A stretch of DNA of 64,000 nt, from NCBI GenBank assembly GCA_013396915.1, contig VWZL01004361.1, positions 164,749-228,748 of the forward strand, read 5' to 3'. The DNA is from Stercorarius parasiticus. Its lineage: Eukaryota > Chordata > Aves > Charadriiformes > Stercorariidae. A program made the translations under genes and the position numbers. The number at the start of each line of letters is the position of its first letter. The stretch's first letter is position 1. The notes below the pieces were generated by a model. That model was not told where the DNA came from. It saw only the letters and a list, made by a program, of their open reading frames with translations, and did not search any database. Shown one piece after another: positions 28,117 to 41,901 of this stretch.

Positions 28117-28146
28117 TTTTTTTTTTTTTTTGCTGCTGCTGCTGCT
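28117..28146. repeat. T tract joined to (TGC)5 trinucleotide repeat
   Basis: About fifteen T are followed directly by five TGC units and then two imperfect TTGC units. It is not in a coding exon that I can identify. Confidence 0.9.
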
Positions 28147-28926
28147 TGCTTGCACTTAATTACGTTCCATTAACACTCTCTTGAAGGGAATTAGGTGTTG
28201 CACATTGCCTTGGAGAGATGTGGGTGTCAAAATCCTCTCTCCATCCAGGTGAGAACTGGAAAAAGCACGAATAGCATTTTGTTGATCAGGTGGAGTCACT
28301 GATAGTGAGGTAAAAATTCTACTACGATGGTTTCTAATTAAAGTTTTCATGTTAGGTTTTTTTTCACCAGAAGAGACAAATTAACTCTCATTCAGTCTGT
28401 AGCAATCTGCATCTCCCACAAACCTCTTTGAAGGGACAACATGAAGGTGGGTGAGCCTAAAATTACGTGTCGCGTAAATTGACCTGCATGTAATCTGAGC
28501 TGCTTGTTTAATGATCTCGAAGCCAACAAAAGCGAGTGACCCATGCTTAAACAGATCCTTTTCAATTAAAATAATGCTCCTTTTACCTCTGCGACGCTGA
28601 ATGCTCTCTGCAGTCTCTTCAGCAGCTTCGGCTTCTTTTATGACCCTCATATGTTTTTTTTTCCTCAGTCTCTTCTGTCATTTTTTTTTTTGGTGTTCAT
28701 CTGTTGATTAAGTAACTGCATTATTTTAATTGATTTGCTAAATGAGCTCATACATAAGACAGCTCCTCCAGGTAATAACCTGAAAATGTTAGCTTATATT
28801 ACTGGGGTCATGCTTGAGTGCTACAGCACTTGAAGTCTTCATTGGTTTGGGAGTGCATTGTGCCGGTTCTTCAAGTTATTTGTTGGACTCCTCAGGCAGA
28901 GCAACAAGAGATAAATGTCTTTTTGT
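28147..28926. other. Non-coding stretch, nothing recognised
   Basis: No exon, transposon or RNA gene is seen. Two minus-strand frames of 64 and 89 codons (28156-28350 and 28381-28650) show no family resemblance. Confidence 0.45.
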
Positions 28927-28955
28927 ACACATATATATACACACACACACACACA
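28927..28955. repeat. Compound (TA)n(CA)n microsatellite
   Basis: A short TA run is followed by about nine uninterrupted CA units, read directly. Confidence 0.95.
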
Positions 28956-31900
28956 GGTTGTATACATGTAATATCGAGTATAAGATTTTTGTATGTGTGA
29001 ACTTTGTTTGCATACAGGTCCCCTCAGGTTGCCTGAGCTGCGAAGGTGTGATACGCATTTGGAGATCTGTGATCACCCTTTTCCCCAGATAACTTTTTTT
29101 TTTTTTTTTTTTTAAAGTTTCTTGGTTGACAGACTTTGGCAAATAAAGTAGCAATGGTTTTGGATGAAGATGAGACAGGAGTTGCTGATTTTCCCTTCCC
29201 ACAGACTCCAAAGCAGGATCACAGTTTTCAGTAAAGGTGAAATTCTGAGTAGGCCAGATGTTAAATTTCTGCACAAAGCAAAGGCCGTAACAAATGAAGC
29301 AAAACTGCATATCTTTTAAATAAATGACATTTCCTAAAACTTACAATTAAATAGTAAACCAGTATCATTGCTTCAAGTCCAGCCATGATATTTTATACTG
29401 TACCTAAGTGCCAAATAAGTGTGTATTGTGACACTGGAAACTCGTTTGGTTGTTTCAGCTGTTTTCATCTGGTTAGTGAAGGTGAGTGACTTCACATCCA
29501 GCTTCAAGAGTAAGCTGAAACGGAAGGTAGCACAGACTTCAAACAAACAAGAAATGCTGGGAGCATCCTGTGGCCTAATTATAACTAACTGTTTCCGTTC
29601 TTTTCTGTAAATTTTCAGAAGGTTATGTTACGAGTTCCTACAATTAAATATAGTGGGCTATGTGTGCATGGAGGACTAATTCATGTGAACCTTGTTTGGT
29701 TTTCCTACCAGGCACTCTGGAAAGTTTCTGTTTCTTCTTGAAGAATGCTAAGCTGCATTTTGAGCAAAGCATAAATAAAAATAGTGGTGGTATTTATAGA
29801 TAAACAGTACCACCTGGCAATAAGCAAATCTCAGTGTCTGATGGTAAGTCATTGGAGTAGGTAAGGATAATTGGCTTATTGTTAAAGACTAATGGGGAAA
29901 ATCATAGAGGCAACGTTCTGTGTCTACCATCTGATTCATTTTAAGCAAGTGACTTAGGAATATATTCTGGCAAATTTATTCTTGGTGTAGTCAACCTAGT
30001 TCTATACAGTGCCTCTGTAAACAGTGCTCTATCTAGAGTGTTCTGAAGCGAAATAATTATTACTTGTAAGGTACTTCAAAGGAGTTTTTGAAAGCCTTTG
30101 AGTTCCTATGATTGTGATGCATGTTTGTGCTTGGTGGGTTTTGGATTGGTTTTTTTTGTTTGTTTGGTTGGTTTTGGTTTTTATTTTTCACTTTTCAGAA
30201 ACAACAAAGTGGTTTGTCAACTCTGGAAAATAGATCAGGAAACCAGACATCCAGAACATAAGGGCACAAAGACCAAAATCTTTTCTTGATTCTATGTGCT
30301 AGAGCATGGAAGTGTTACATGGAAAGCTCTAAAGCAGTGCAAAAATAAGACCTAAATTTGGCTCTGATGTAAGCCCACCGTTTGAGAGACTTTGTAATTA
30401 ATTACAAATAATTTTTGAACCCTTTTTAGGAGTGTACTAACCATAGTTATACTGTGAGAGATTAAGAATGCTGGTCATGGGTTTTGTTCCTAGGATGGCT
30501 CAAAACATAGATGTGATATCTGTAGGTATTCCTGTAAGCATAAAACAGCAAGTCACTGCGTTTTCAGAGGATTATCTTCAGAGAACAACAGATTGAGAAA
30601 AGTTACTTCCTTTCAGGTAGCCCAAATATTGCTTTTCCACAGTCATCTGGCTGGGTTTTGTGCCATGGCTTACGGAAGTAGTGACGTTTTCTAGTGTTCT
30701 CCTTCGTTTGTTCATCAGGATTCAAATAGATGGGATGGAGCTGCAAGGTCTGGAGCTGGTACAGGGACTGGTGATGGGTGTATGGGGGGCTGTGGCCCCT
30801 CTGGGCAGCGCTGAACTGGTACATTGGCTCGGCGGCTCTTAGGGAGTCCCCAGCCAAAACTAACCCTCTGGGGCAGGACTTGCCTTTCACGTTGGTGTCT
30901 TTAAGTTACATATATTATTAAGAGCAGTGCAGATGTAAAGTTACGTAAAAGTGCTGAAGCACTACATAAAAACATGTATCTGGAATTCCTCTGGTTTGTG
31001 GCTTTGGCCTTTATTGATGAATAGGCAACCATGTTGTTCTCTGACCAGCGTAGCCTTTTGCAAGGAGCTACAGAGATTGTCTAGTGATGCTACAGAATTC
31101 TGTTTTAAGTAGCATTCAAAACCATGAAGTTTCTAGAGGCTGTTCGGTAGGGAGGAGAACTAAATTCACCAATAGAGCAGGCAGGTATAACTTCTTTTGA
31201 GTGTTTTATTTGTTATACTAACTTATGTCTGGCAACATGTGTTCCATGGTTCACTGAAATGTAACTTACTTGTTTCAAAGGCAGCCATCTTTCAGTGAGT
31301 ATTTTCCAACTGCTACTTTTATAAATATATAAAATATTCAACAGAAGCTACTGGATGTAATTACACCTGTACAGATTTTGCTTTTTTACATGTCAAACAC
31401 TCCATCCCAGTGGATCTGCAAGAATATGCGTTTGTTGGAGAGTTCTTTACTTCCCTTTCGCTTTTGCTCTACTTTAATTTGTGTTGTCATTGCAGAAACA
31501 GGGCTACTAGTAAAACCCTCTTCCAGATTTACCTGGGGTGGAAGCTTTGTCAATTTACATTTCCTGCATGGATAATAAGAGGCATGTAGAAAATTAATTT
31601 AAGATGTAATACAACTGGCACATTATGATCACGTTTACTAGAAGAAACCAAGCATCATTCTATAAGATGCACAGTTAAACAAAATTGAATCAAAATTTCA
31701 GCCAGCTGCTTTTTTTTCCTTTCCTTTCCTCTTTTCCCCCTGGCCTGTCTCTCGGAATGGACATTTGATATGTTGTTGTGAGCTTCAGGGCCAGAGAGCT
31801 CCTTCCTCTAGATAGATATTCTACAATTCTCTATGTTTCTACAAAGAGCCCAGAATTCTACCGTAACAATTTGGGGAGTTCAAGCTCTTTTCAATACCAC

Positions 31901-33817
31901 AGCATCTTTTGACACTTCCAAGGGTGGGTGTACCCTGCACAAGGATGCAGTATGGGAATGAAGGGGAGAATGTGCCCTCTCTGGAATGAGAAGAGGTTCT
32001 GTAAATCAGCCTGGCGTGGTGTTTCCTAGGCCTGAGCTGCTGCCACAGTGTTCCCATCGCCATGCAGGGAAACCTAGCTGAGACTGGCGCTACCTTACAC
32101 CAGGTCTATCCTTCAAGCCATTCTCAACCATATGCGGCACAGAAATATGCAAGGTCTAATACTTGCTTTTATTAGTAGGCCTTTGTAATTCTGTTCTTTT
32201 TAAAAGTAGAATGAAATTAGCCCTTGAGTCAAGTTTGAATTATTTTCTTATTTTTGGGATATTACAGTATCTCCCAGATCTCATTAAGTAAAGCCCTAAA
32301 TAAAATCATTGCAATACAGTTAGGGATTGGAAAACCTCAGAAGATTTGGAGGAAGTTTCCTCTTTGATGAGCAATTCAGATACTTAAACAAAGGTTGCCT
32401 GAGTCATAAACTTTAAAAATCCGTATACTCCCTTCCTCTCCTTTCCAGTATCCACCGGCTTCCTCATATCATCCCCTCCTCTGCTTCGTTGTATATTCTT
32501 TCTCCACGTCCCCAAGGGGCCCCGTGCTCTGTGTCCTGCTGTCCCTCGTGTCTTGTGATCCTCCATGACATTGCTAGCATTGTAACCTCCTGCCTCTCTG
32601 CTCCTTTGGCCTCAAGTTTCTTGAGTCCTGGCGTGTGCATGTTTTTATGTGTTTCTTTACACAACTTGTTTCTGTTGTTTTTTTGTTTATTGTGGTTTTT
32701 CGTGGGTTGGGTTGTTTATGATTTTTTTTGTTGTGTTTTTTTTTTTTTTAATAAATCTTCCCCTCAGAAGACAAGTTTTGGTCTTAAATACTGTCTGTGA
32801 TGCTCTGGTATTGTTAACACACAACCTGTGAAAAGAGGATGACGTTTTATGTTCCTCCTCCAAAACGCGTCACTAACCATTCAAGACACAGGACAGAAGA
32901 TGCCAGTGGTTGATATGGGCCATCAGAGAAACCAAATACTGAAAGGTGTCCACAGAGGTAGTAGGCTGTAGATTTGGGGACCAGAGCTCAGTTACCTGTC
33001 AAGAAAAGTTGGGGCAGCCTGGAAGCAGCAAAGGCAGAGATGCGCAGAGAGTGAGAGGGGGAAGAACTGCAAGTTGCGTAAAGGAATTATCTTCATGTGC
33101 CGTTTTCCAGCCAAATGGCCGGCTAAAACTGCACTTACTTCTCTATCTGTCCCTGGTTTAGGTGATAACCTGGTCCACATCAGCACATCCATGGAACATG
33201 CTGAATGGCAGCAGTTGAGGTCCCAGAGTTTTCTTTCATACCTCTCAGAGGTCCAAGCATGTGTCTCTATCTGATAGGAGTCTAAGCTAAAACCTCCGTT
33301 GACCAGTTTGTACAACCTGAGGTAGTATTTGAGAACAGCTTGGTGCAAGAATACCAGGTCACACTAGCTTGTGGCGATGAGGTGGTTGCTGCCGCTTCTC
33401 ATTGTGGAGGACTGCTGCATAGAGAAAAGGCACCGTGTGGGCTCTTTCCCTCCAACCATAGTGGATGGGTGGGGGTTGTGTTTCTCAAATGTTTTGTCAT
33501 TTAGACAACCAGCCAGTGTTTAGAGGTTGTAATAAGTTTGAAAGAGAGACATAAAACTTGAAAAAAAAAAAAAACCAAACCAAAAAACCCAGCATCTGTT
33601 GAAGCTTCAGATTTTCATAATACTGTAAAAGTAGATGAACTATGCTTTAGAGACTTCTTGGCTTTTGTGCAGGTCAGTAATAAGGAGATACATACAGAAA
33701 CATGTCTAACATAATCACAGTACTGGTAACCCACTTTCAGGAGAGCTTCAGCTGTTTAAAGATGCAGGGTGAGCAAAATCCCAAGGAAGCAGACCCCGTG
33801 ATGCTTCCTTTGGTTGT
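28956..33817. other. Non-coding stretch, no gene seen
   Basis: It includes a 20-base T run at about 29094-29113, G/T-rich tracts at 30130-30189 and 32668-32750, and an A/C-rich tract at about 33560-33592. No open frame resembles a known protein, and no splice-flanked conserved frame stands out. Confidence 0.5.
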
Positions 33818-33934
33818 GTGTTATTGTCCTCGCTTTCTAAATGGGACACTGAGGCACAGCAGGTGAATGCTAGTGGGAATGAAACGCAGCTCGAGCCTCC
33901 AGACTCTGCCTTTTACTGATACCACAGCACTGCA
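33818..33934 (+). mobile_element. MIR-like SINE remnant
   Basis: The core TTATTGTCCTCGCTTTCTAA followed by ATGGGACACTGAGGCACAGC corresponds to the MIR core TTATTATCCCCATTTTACAGATGAGGAAACTGAGGCACAG. It is followed by a degraded GCAGCTCGAGCCTCCAGACTCTG-type 3' half like the MIR GGGATTCGAACCCAGG..CTGGCTCC segment. The match is by eye to a remembered consensus; divergence is high. Confidence 0.75.
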
Positions 33935-36900
33935 TATGATGAGCACATTTAGGAAATCATTGAGCCTGTAAGATGAAAAAAAGAAAAAGGTTTTGTAGCA
34001 CAGAAGGCAAGCTTCAGAGCCTATTTTATAGAAGCTCTTAACTTGTAAAATGTGTGTCCTTAGTACGTTGTGTGCTTGCCCTGCTCAGCCTTTTGTTTCC
34101 GTGATTACACACACGCTCTCTCCTTGCCCTTCTCCCTCGCCCCACGCTACAGTCCCTTTTTGTTTATTCCCACCGGGCACACTCCCTCCATTGACTGAAT
34201 GGAGCTGGGCACGTGTGTGCTGCTCTGCCCCGACAAACATTTGTGCGCAGCGTTTGGGGCGGAGGGAGGAGGATTTGAAAGGCTTTTCTTTTCCATGCAC
34301 AAAGGTCACTTTTCTTTTCTTTTTTCTTTTACCCCTTTTGCTGTTCGTTCTCTGCTAGTCTGCTGCACTGCTTTCGCCCTGGGACTGTAACAGATACTTT
34401 GGGGACATGTTTGTGGGTCAGTCCCTTAACTGAACAAGTCTAGGAGCACGTATCGGTGTCCGGTCCTGCCGTTTTTGTCCCGTAAATGGCACTGTCTCTC
34501 TCCCTCCTGAGCCAGGTCTGTGTGTTGGATTTGAACACTGGCAAAAATAAAGAGCATGTCGTTATTGTTATTAGTTGTGTAGGAGCGCTTCCTGCTCGTG
34601 ATGCCTTTTACACACCCGCTTGGCTGGTGGCCTCTGGAAGGAAAAAAGAAATTTTTGCCTCCTGTGCGCTTTACTCATTGGATTAAGGATAAAATTGAAA
34701 CTTTCCTAAAAGACTGCGTGGCCTTAAAAAAATGAATGAATGAATACATGGGATTAAAACCCCGTGAGATGATTTATTTCTTTCTAATCCTGTTTGGAAG
34801 TAACTATTGAAATAAATGGATTTACTGGTGGAGGTAAAAGGAAAACGTGAATCTGGAAGGTCTCATTATACGTTTACCTTTTGAGCTGTTGAACTCTGAG
34901 GATAAGGTAATTTAAATTCATGAGCCAGAGAAGAGATGAAAGCAGGTAGTAGGAGATACCGTCCTTTAAAAGTGTTAAAGTTCCAGGAGGAGTTGAAATT
35001 CCTGTATCACCTGGATGAACTTGGCCATGGCCTTGCATCTCCTGTTTTCCCCACGTGACGATGTTGCTTCTGAGGTGTAAACACCAAGGAGTGGTTGCAA
35101 TTTTGTGTCCTAAAATAATGCTCCATCACTGTTAGGGTTTTTTTTGGTTTTGTTTTAATAGTAAAATAGTAAAACCATACGAAGTTCTTGGGAGAAGGGA
35201 GATCCGATCACCTGCTGGAGAGGCAGCTCTCTGCCATTAAAAGCAGATGGATTTCTGTGTTGTCAGGGGGTTCTCCCAACACACCTGCAAAAGGAGGGTG
35301 AGTCTTGTCGCGAAGGTTAAGATCCCCTCCTCCTTGGTATTCTGTCAAGTGATGCCTGTGTCTCTTGCAGCACGAGGTGTGAAGATAATATGCAGCCTAC
35401 TGCATAAGCATTCTTTTAATTGCAGAAAATGTAACTTCCAAAATGCCAGGTGGAGGGGGATCGGTGGGGATTCCTGCCTAGAAATGAAGAACTGGAGAGA
35501 GTAACGATGCGCCAGGTGTCTGCCTTTGATGAGGATATTCCCTGTGTCACATCTGGTGCCAGCATAACTGCTATCCCTAAATGATAAGGAAGCTTTGCAG
35601 CCAGGGGAGGGCTGAGCTGTCAGGTGAGCCGAGGATCAGGAATTATCCTGACGGTTTGATGGCACATGAAGGATGCTGTGACATGCAGCGTGGTTCTGAC
35701 GAGCAGAGGCTCGGTTAGATTCTCCCGGACGCGGGCTGACACACCGGGCAAGCGGGACCTGCGTCACGCCATCCATCGGGTATGAGGATGTGTTCTGGTC
35801 TGTCAAACATAAAATGACAAAATCATTTGTAATCTCTCATTACTAATCCCTGTGATTTTTACGTCTGTGCCTCCCTTGTGGCATTATTCAACAGCTGATC
35901 GCTTTCTTTTCTTGCCAGCTACTTAATAGTGAAGTATACTATTAATGCGTTTAGGAATTTACTGACATCTTTTACTTAGAACTTCACGGGAAAGAGAAAT
36001 ACGTCAGATCTTAAATGCAGTTACTAATGACTGAGTAGCCTTTACTAATTGTTTGCACCTGATTGCAACTCACCACAGGTGGGTGCAGCCAAAGTTCATT
36101 ACAGACACCTCTTCCTGGGTATAAGGAAGTTTCTCCCAGTAAGTAATCAGCTCCAGAAGGTGTTACAGAAGGCACATAACTATGTGCGCAATTTTTCCCC
36201 TCTAAATTATTTAGAAGTTGAGTATGACTCTATTTAACTCCTGTGTATGCAAAAAAGGGCACTAGGAGGAGTGAAATATCCCGTATCCCTTGATAGGGTG
36301 CTGCTACCGACAGTGCGGGCTTTGTCTTTCCGGCGCACATTTAAAGTTTGCTGGGGGTAAACAGCTATTCATCTGTCTGCTCGGGGGATTCACAGTACAT
36401 CAACTCCATTTTGTCTGCGCTGCAACACGGCGTAGTGCAAACATCGGGTGACCTTCCTCCTGATCTCATCTAAACCTGAATCTGTGCCATAAAGCCTTTT
36501 TCTTTTTCTTTTTTTTTTTTCTCTTACTGGTGGTGTTCTGACCACATCCTCTTTCCTCTGGGCTTTCTGGCGATGCCGGAGCCGCCTCCGAAATGCAGTG
36601 ACTCTGGGGTTGCGGAGTTAGGGCACAGCGCTCTCATCAAATATCCAGTGCAGGTTCGTGTTTTAAATGCCTGAAACCTAAATCTGTAATCCAGGTGTTC
36701 TTCCAGTCGTGCCCGCTCTTCTCCCCGATTTACTCATTTTCTATGAAAATATTTAGTATATTAAAAAAGTATTTGACTGTCTTTTTTTGTGTGCACATGC
36801 TGCATAATGGGGAAGGTTTCTCGAAAGTTTTCTTACAAGTGGATTCCCATGTGGTGCCTGTTAGTCACAGCTAATTACAGAGGCTGGTGAATGAAGACTA

Positions 36901-39084
36901 TATTGGAGCTCAGGTTCCCCTCCTCCTCCTCCCCCAGTGCTTCAGAAGAAAATAAAATAAAAAACCTGCAGACAAATCCAGGTTTTTCTGTGGTTGTAGT
37001 CTCCAAAGAGCTCCAGAGAGATCACAGATGTGGTTTCACATTTCAGGTTTAACTATGGTGTAATAACTACAGTATTATCTGCAGGAGAAATGCAAGTGGG
37101 GAAAGAATCGTTAATTGACAGTGAAAAGTTCAACCTATGCACTGTGTGTTTGTTTTTTTAAGCAGCTGAATGTTTAGCCAAACCATATTTTAACTTTTAA
37201 CTGCAGCCCTGAAGGTTACGATAATCTTGATACGTTAAAACCTAGGAACATTATAGGAAAGGAAGTTTAGAACTGGGTTTCAGAGAGGTCAATCATAGCA
37301 AAGCAGAAACACTTGTGATTTAGCTAAAGAAAGCTAAGACAGACATTCTTCAGTTTTAATTCAGTTGCATACAAACCTCCTGCGAGGTACGCTGACCTGG
37401 CTTTACGACACCTGAACTTCTTTAAATGTTTCAGTGAGTGCGGAGCAAGCCAGCAGTGAGAGCTGACGTTTCATTGCCGTGCACATTAGCAACCCATCGC
37501 TTACATAAAATGTTTAACTAACATCTAATTTTTCTGTCTTGTTAGCGTCCGTCCAGCATCCAGGAAGCCTGCTAGGTTGAATGAGTTCCTCTCTGTGTGT
37601 GTGTGTGTGTGTAGTCTAAGTATTAGTGCAGTAGGACTACATGGGATGTGGCTATTATTTGTTACTAAGACACCAGTGACCTTCCTGCTCCTATATTAGC
37701 AGCGCCTGCTGTTTTCCCATACTGCCCGTTGTCAGGAATTCAGACCATACATAGAACTGAGTATAATCTTCATCGGTCAAATTATTGTCTCTGGCGAACA
37801 AAATACTTCAGTAATAATAATAAAAAAAAAAATCAGAGATGTAATCTCAGCAGGAAATTTCCACTTCAATGCGTATTTGAAGCTGAAAATATGCATAATT
37901 TAAAGGGTGCAGGAGGCAGATTATATAATGAAATTATGTAGGACTCTTAATGGTCTCTCTCTTTTTAACAGGTATGCTTTTCCTTACGGCTGGTTTGTTT
38001 GGATTTTTTTTCCCCAGTTTTCATTTTCAGAACTGCAGTACGCAGAAGACTGACTGCAGGAGTAGCTTGAACTCTCAGAAAGATGGCCCGGCTATGACCA
38101 GGAGTATCCGACCTAGGAAGTGAAGCATCCCAGTCAAATTCTGTTGCCTAAACTCTAGGAAACACATATATGGATGAAAACTCTTAAAATTATTACAATT
38201 CTGACAGCTGTTGTTAGTAACAGGTGTAAATATTATCTCTTCAGAACAGTTGCTCTGTGGACCTACCTGGTATGGAAAGGCTTTATTATAACATACCTGC
38301 ACCAAAACCATTCAATTTGGCTGTTACACATTGAAAAAGTACTCCTAGAAGGTCCGCTTTTCATCACCACACGTCTGGGTTGATGGATAAACCAATGTCT
38401 CAGAACAAGACTATGCTATGATGGTGGAGACTGAGGATCTCCGCTTTCCTTAAGAAACACTAAAGGAATTTTGAATTATAAGCTCTATTGAAAAAGTCAC
38501 TGTGCGATCAAGACCTCTAGGAGGTTCAGGAGTTCAAAGCCGAGTTATGTGACGATGTTCTGACATTAAAAGTGCTAAATGGAGCAAGTTCGGGTTTAGT
38601 GAAAACCGGTAGTACAGACAGCGACTGTAACCCCCGTCATACAGCCTTCCCGTTGAGCTGTTACCCACTGGCTGCCCTTTGCTCTGAGAAATTGTCTCTT
38701 GCCTCCAAAATCGTTGAGAATTTTGCTTGTTTTGGTAGGTAACATAAGGAAGGAGTTATTATGTTTGAACATCCCCAAACTTTGTAAGAAAGCGTTGGAT
38801 TTAGTCTGTGTTATTTTAATTTTTTTCCCTTTCTCCAGTGGATAAACGCCTCCAGGGCTGAATACTCTTGTACAAAAAGAGCATAGGATGTTAATCTAAA
38901 CTTAGACGTATAGATGAGTGTATGTGTGTATTTGAACTAGTTTCTTTTAGCAGCATCCCCTTCAAACAGGCTGTCTACAAGTCATCTCTGAAGTACGGAA
39001 ATTATTTCAATTTTCAGAAAAATGGGACAAGGGAAGAGATTTTTATTTTATACTGATGCAGTTCATCTTATTTTCCCCCCAAAG
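33935..39084. other. MPPED2 intron, 3' part
   Basis: It ends in a pyrimidine-rich stretch and the acceptor CCCCCCAAAG at 39084. I looked for the preceding MPPED2 coding exon, which should end in an APW-type codon split TG|G and carry the GNHE metal-binding motif upstream, and did not find it here. A TG microsatellite lies at 37594-37612. T-rich segments occur near 36500. No other gene is recognised. Confidence 0.6.
37594..37612. repeat. (TG)n microsatellite
   Basis: Nine to ten uninterrupted TG units, read directly. Confidence 0.95.
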
Positions 39085-39200
39085 GACACCGTGGTTTAAT
39101 GGATGGGGCTTTAACCTACCCAGAGGTCAGTCTTTGCTAGACAAGTGGAACCTTATTCCCGAGGGAATTGATATACTAATGACACATGGACCTCCCCTTG
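39085..39200 (+). CDS. MPPED2: MPPED2 coding exon (antepenultimate), metallophosphoesterase domain
   Basis: This 116-bp exon completes a split Trp codon and then encodes 38 residues starting TPWFNGWGFNLPRGQ and ending ILMTHGPPL, with one base left for a split Gly. The acceptor AAAG|G and donor CTTG|GTAAGT are good consensus sites. I recognise the sequence as MPPED2, a class III metallophosphodiesterase of the calcineurin-like superfamily that is expressed in brain. By counting back from the stop in a 294-residue protein, it covers roughly residues 179-217. The THG motif (His codon at 39185-39187, about residue 213) is a metal-ligand position in the family. The paralogue MPPED1 is very similar, so paralogue identity rests mainly on the downstream GGIHE signature. 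No premature stop or frameshift is seen. Confidence 0.93.
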
Positions 39201-41901
39201 GTAAGTGAAACAAAAGCTGTGCGCGATCTTTTGCCTGAGAATTTTCCTTTCAAAAGAAGCAAAAATAATAATGCTACAAGCTACACTGAAATTGCACACT
39301 AACTGAAAACCATGAATTAAAAAGCCTTTTTGGAAGAAGCGTAAAGTGGTGGTTAGGCTTAGCAGACGTGTTGAGCTTCCTGGTGCTTTTAAATAAAAAT
39401 TACCTTTTTTGTTGTAACTCAAGCTAAGGAAGATCAAATATCTGATTCCTAACCATTAGAGTTTGGGATTTTATTTAAGAATAATATTCATCTGACAAAC
39501 ATCCCATCCTGTCTCCATGGGAGATCCAATCCCATATGATTTTTCAGAGGTTGACTAAAACTTCTAAAAATCTTTTCACTACAATGACGTGTTTCCTTAT
39601 GGTTTTAGAGTTATGCAGTCAAGAGCCGGTTCTCCTTCATAATTTCCTTGGAAACTTAAAATGTGTAACAGTATTTTTAAAGCTATTAATTGTCTTATGG
39701 CAAATTTGCGAAAGAATAAAATTACTTTCTCAGATAATTATTCCTTACTCAGACTAATGACAGGTGAGCACAAGTATGTGAATGCATAATTTGTTTTTTC
39801 ATTAATTAGTTGAAGGTTTCATTTAGTTAAATTTTGCCTGCCTTGTAAATGTGAGTAATTCACTGATCCCCATTTTAATTCTAAGTTCTCAACTAAGTTC
39901 TGATGGTCTCAAAAAGACACTAAGATGATCATTCAGCAGAGGCAGGAGTACTTAATTTTGGCATATCTAAAGTCATTAAAGACCGCATTAAAACTGTTTG
40001 AAAATTACCACTATTTCTTCCCTGTCCCTGTACCCCACAAGATAGCATCGCACATTATTTACTGCTTTTCTTTAAAACACATGTGGCAAGCAGTCTGGGG
40101 CCATATTTTAAATATTTCAGTTGGTTTTACAACAGCTGAGCATCTACCTTTTATAAATACGGCTTATCAGGATAAGAAAGTGTATCAATCTCTTCTTCAT
40201 TACTGTTCTTGTTAGTAGACTGTGATTTTGTCAGCGTTTCAGTAAGTTCTTGAAATCCATGGGATCAGGGCATCATACGATCACCTGAAATCACTGACTT
40301 TTGTGATGGTGGTAAGTATAAAAAAAACTTCCCAGAATTGCAAGGTGCCATTATAAAAAAAAAAAAAAAAGCATTGAAGTGCTCCCAGGCTGGCTCAGAG
40401 CGCTCACAGAGCTGCTCAGTGACCGCGGAGTCGGGAATTAATGCCTGCTTATGTTTTGTACCACAATTAAGTTAAGAGTCAGCAATCTAAGCAGAGCTGA
40501 GGAAAGAAAAAAAAAAGTCCAGAAAGTTTGTGACCGGTAATGTCCTTTCTGCTTCTTTTATATCCTGGTTACTCTTTTAATACTGCTAGAGAATGTTTTA
40601 AGGTGATCTGCAAATTCTCTTTCTTCTTACTGGAGCTGCCGGCGTGCTGCTTTGATAAAGCACCATCCACTGGCAGCGGAACGCACCGGATATTGAAAAC
40701 CAACGCTTTGCATAGCACTCTTTTAATCTGTTTATTTTCCCAAAGAAGCAAAAAAGCCCCCACAAGCATGTTTATAATGTTTCACGGGTGCTATTTTAAA
40801 TGGGTTGCTAATCCATCTGCTCTGAAATGGGCTCATATAGAAATACTGTAATGCTGCAGACGCTAATGAATGCTTTAATTGAATAAGCATACTTAAATTT
40901 TGGGTTTGATGGAGATAATGAAGTTCAATTTCCAAAGGTTGGTGCAGTATTTTAACTACAGACACAGACTGGGTGCAAGGACTGTACCTAAAAGGAGAGG
41001 GTCTAGGTCTCAGTCTGCGTGATAATATTGGCAAAATGCTGCTTTTTAAATTACGTAAATATTAAGAGCTGTAACCTGGACTCTTTGTTCTCTCCAAAAT
41101 TCAATCAAGTTCATGTCACAACATGTTTTTACTACCTGGGATAAACTTGGCACAGGGTGTAATTACTTTAAAGTCGGTAGAACGATGCTACGGTTGGATG
41201 TGGCTCCTGATTTCCCTTTTACTCCTCCTCATCCATCGTGCCCTGCTGACCCTTTTCAGCGCTAGTCCAGGTAGCAGAGTTCTGTAATAACTGGTGCCAA
41301 GTTTTGTGCATTTTTCCATATTATCCGTAGGACTGAGTGGTAACGTAGTCAATTAGCACGAGCTTGTTGGCGGCTATTTTGCTCCATTGCTTGTAGTTGG
41401 TGACCAGGGACTCGGAAGGAACCTGACATTTGCAGGCCGTGGTCTACTGGAAGTTGTAGGAGACTGTATTTTAAAGCTTTGAGGGGTCAGAGGCATCGGG
41501 TTGTAGAGCAGCTGATCTTTCAGCGGTATTTTATTTCTGGAGTAACCACCTATCTAGCTCGGGAAGCTGAGTGCTGTAAGAGCCGGGGGAAAGGGAAGAA
41601 AAATCTGCAGCAGTGCCGGGAATAAATGTCCCAGGTTTTCAAGGTGGAAGATGAGTTTAAACCTGTAGTTTAAAAAACCAAATCACATCCAGAAAAATAT
41701 TAATGCAGATGGAGGGAGGAAATCTTAAGGAAGACAAAGTGACAGTGAAACATTTCTTAAAAGCCATTGTGTGCTTTAATGGAGAGGTTACGACTAGAGA
41801 TAATGTAATAAACCTTCCATGAATTATGACTTCCTGAAAGACTACGTGAAACCTTACCTGAATAGAGAAAATTAATAGTATTGATTGCATTTTGCCTTCA
41901 G
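39201..41901 (+). other. MPPED2 intron (about 2.7 kb)
   Basis: It is bounded by GTAAGTG at the 5' end and TTTTGCCTTCAG at the 3' end. The interior is AT-rich with an A run at about 40357-40373. The short frames (up to 103 codons) resemble nothing known, and no second exon is visible. Confidence 0.85.

Noticed and set aside
28927..28955. CA repeat considered as a possible regulatory or Z-DNA element
   Set aside because: It is an ordinary microsatellite length with no surrounding signal, so it is kept only as a repeat.
33818..33934. tRNA gene
   Set aside because: The tRNA-like words belong to a degraded MIR-type SINE. No cloverleaf with an intact anticodon arm can be drawn.
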